The notes under the pieces: generated by a model
Told to the model about the DNA's origin: nothing
What the model saw: only the letters and a program-made list of their open reading frames with translations
The model's database searches: none
Shown: one piece after another, positions 5,621-5,675 of the stretch
Layout of the letters: each line of letters opens with the position of its first letter
Numbering within the stretch: position 1 is the first letter of the stretch
Assembly (NCBI GenBank): GCA_021783895.1
Contig: JAJXTJ010000083.1
Coordinates: 487 to 6,161 of the forward strand
Direction of reading: 5' to 3'
Source: Pseudomonadota bacterium
GTDB lineage: Bacteria; Pseudomonadota; Gammaproteobacteria; Burkholderiales; Sulfuricellaceae
DNA length: 5,675 bases
Made by a program: the position numbers and the translations under genes

Positions 5621-5675
5621 TTATTTCAGCAGCCTGCGCCGGGTCAGCACCAGCGCGATATAAAAGCCGGCGCCG
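5621..5675 (-). CDS. C-terminal tail of an unidentified membrane-like protein, partial
   Basis: On the minus strand a frame enters from the right edge and ends at TAA (5623-5621). The visible tail is GAGFYIALVLTRRRLLK: a hydrophobic stretch followed by a basic end, as in the last transmembrane helix of an inner-membrane protein with a cytoplasmic tail. Only 17 residues are visible, so no family can be named. If real, it would be the gene upstream of rlmL, separated from it by the repeat element. Confidence 0.4.
   Translation of the reverse strand, partial: GAGFYIALVLTRRRLLK

Overview
The window looks like housekeeping chromosome from a GC-rich proteobacterium, most likely a betaproteobacterium (possibly Nitrosomonadales-like), less likely a pseudomonad-type gammaproteobacterium. 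The evidence is the order TonB-like tail, yqgE, ruvX, pyrB and a pyrC homologue that lacks metal ligands, plus a short TIGR02647-type protein and a single-domain RlmL. No plasmid, phage, CRISPR or defence locus is visible.

Plus strand, left part (1-3555): the last residues of an upstream gene that resembles a TonB C-terminus, then yqgE (UPF0301/AlgH), ruvX/yqgF (Holliday-junction resolvase fold), pyrB (aspartate carbamoyltransferase) and a dihydroorotase homologue joined to pyrB by a 4-base ATGA overlap. This homologue lacks the His-x-His metal site and is best read as the non-catalytic partner subunit of a class A ATCase holoenzyme. A pyrR gene, often found between ruvX and pyrB in relatives, is absent; a 153-base spacer with a palindromic repeat lies there instead.

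Middle (3556-3969): the decayed 3' end of a group II intron starts 2 bases after the pyrC stop. It holds the C-terminal part of the intron reverse transcriptase/maturase, broken by at least three frame changes, followed by recognisable remains of intron RNA domains V and VI. The rest of the intron is missing.

Minus strand, right part (3970-5675): rlmL (23S rRNA guanine-N2 methyltransferase, THUMP plus Rossmann methyltransferase) and, 26 bases downstream of it, a small TIGR02647-type protein, probably one two-gene transcript. Upstream of rlmL lies an array of nine perfect 9-bp repeats plus one variant, grown inside one arm of a palindromic intergenic element. At the right edge is the C-terminal tail of another minus-strand gene, apparently a membrane protein.

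The genes are conventional. What stands out is that three gaps carry short palindromes whose arms are built of 7-bp or 9-bp units, and one of these supplies both the ribosome binding site and the first codons of ruvX. I see no convincing new multi-gene system.
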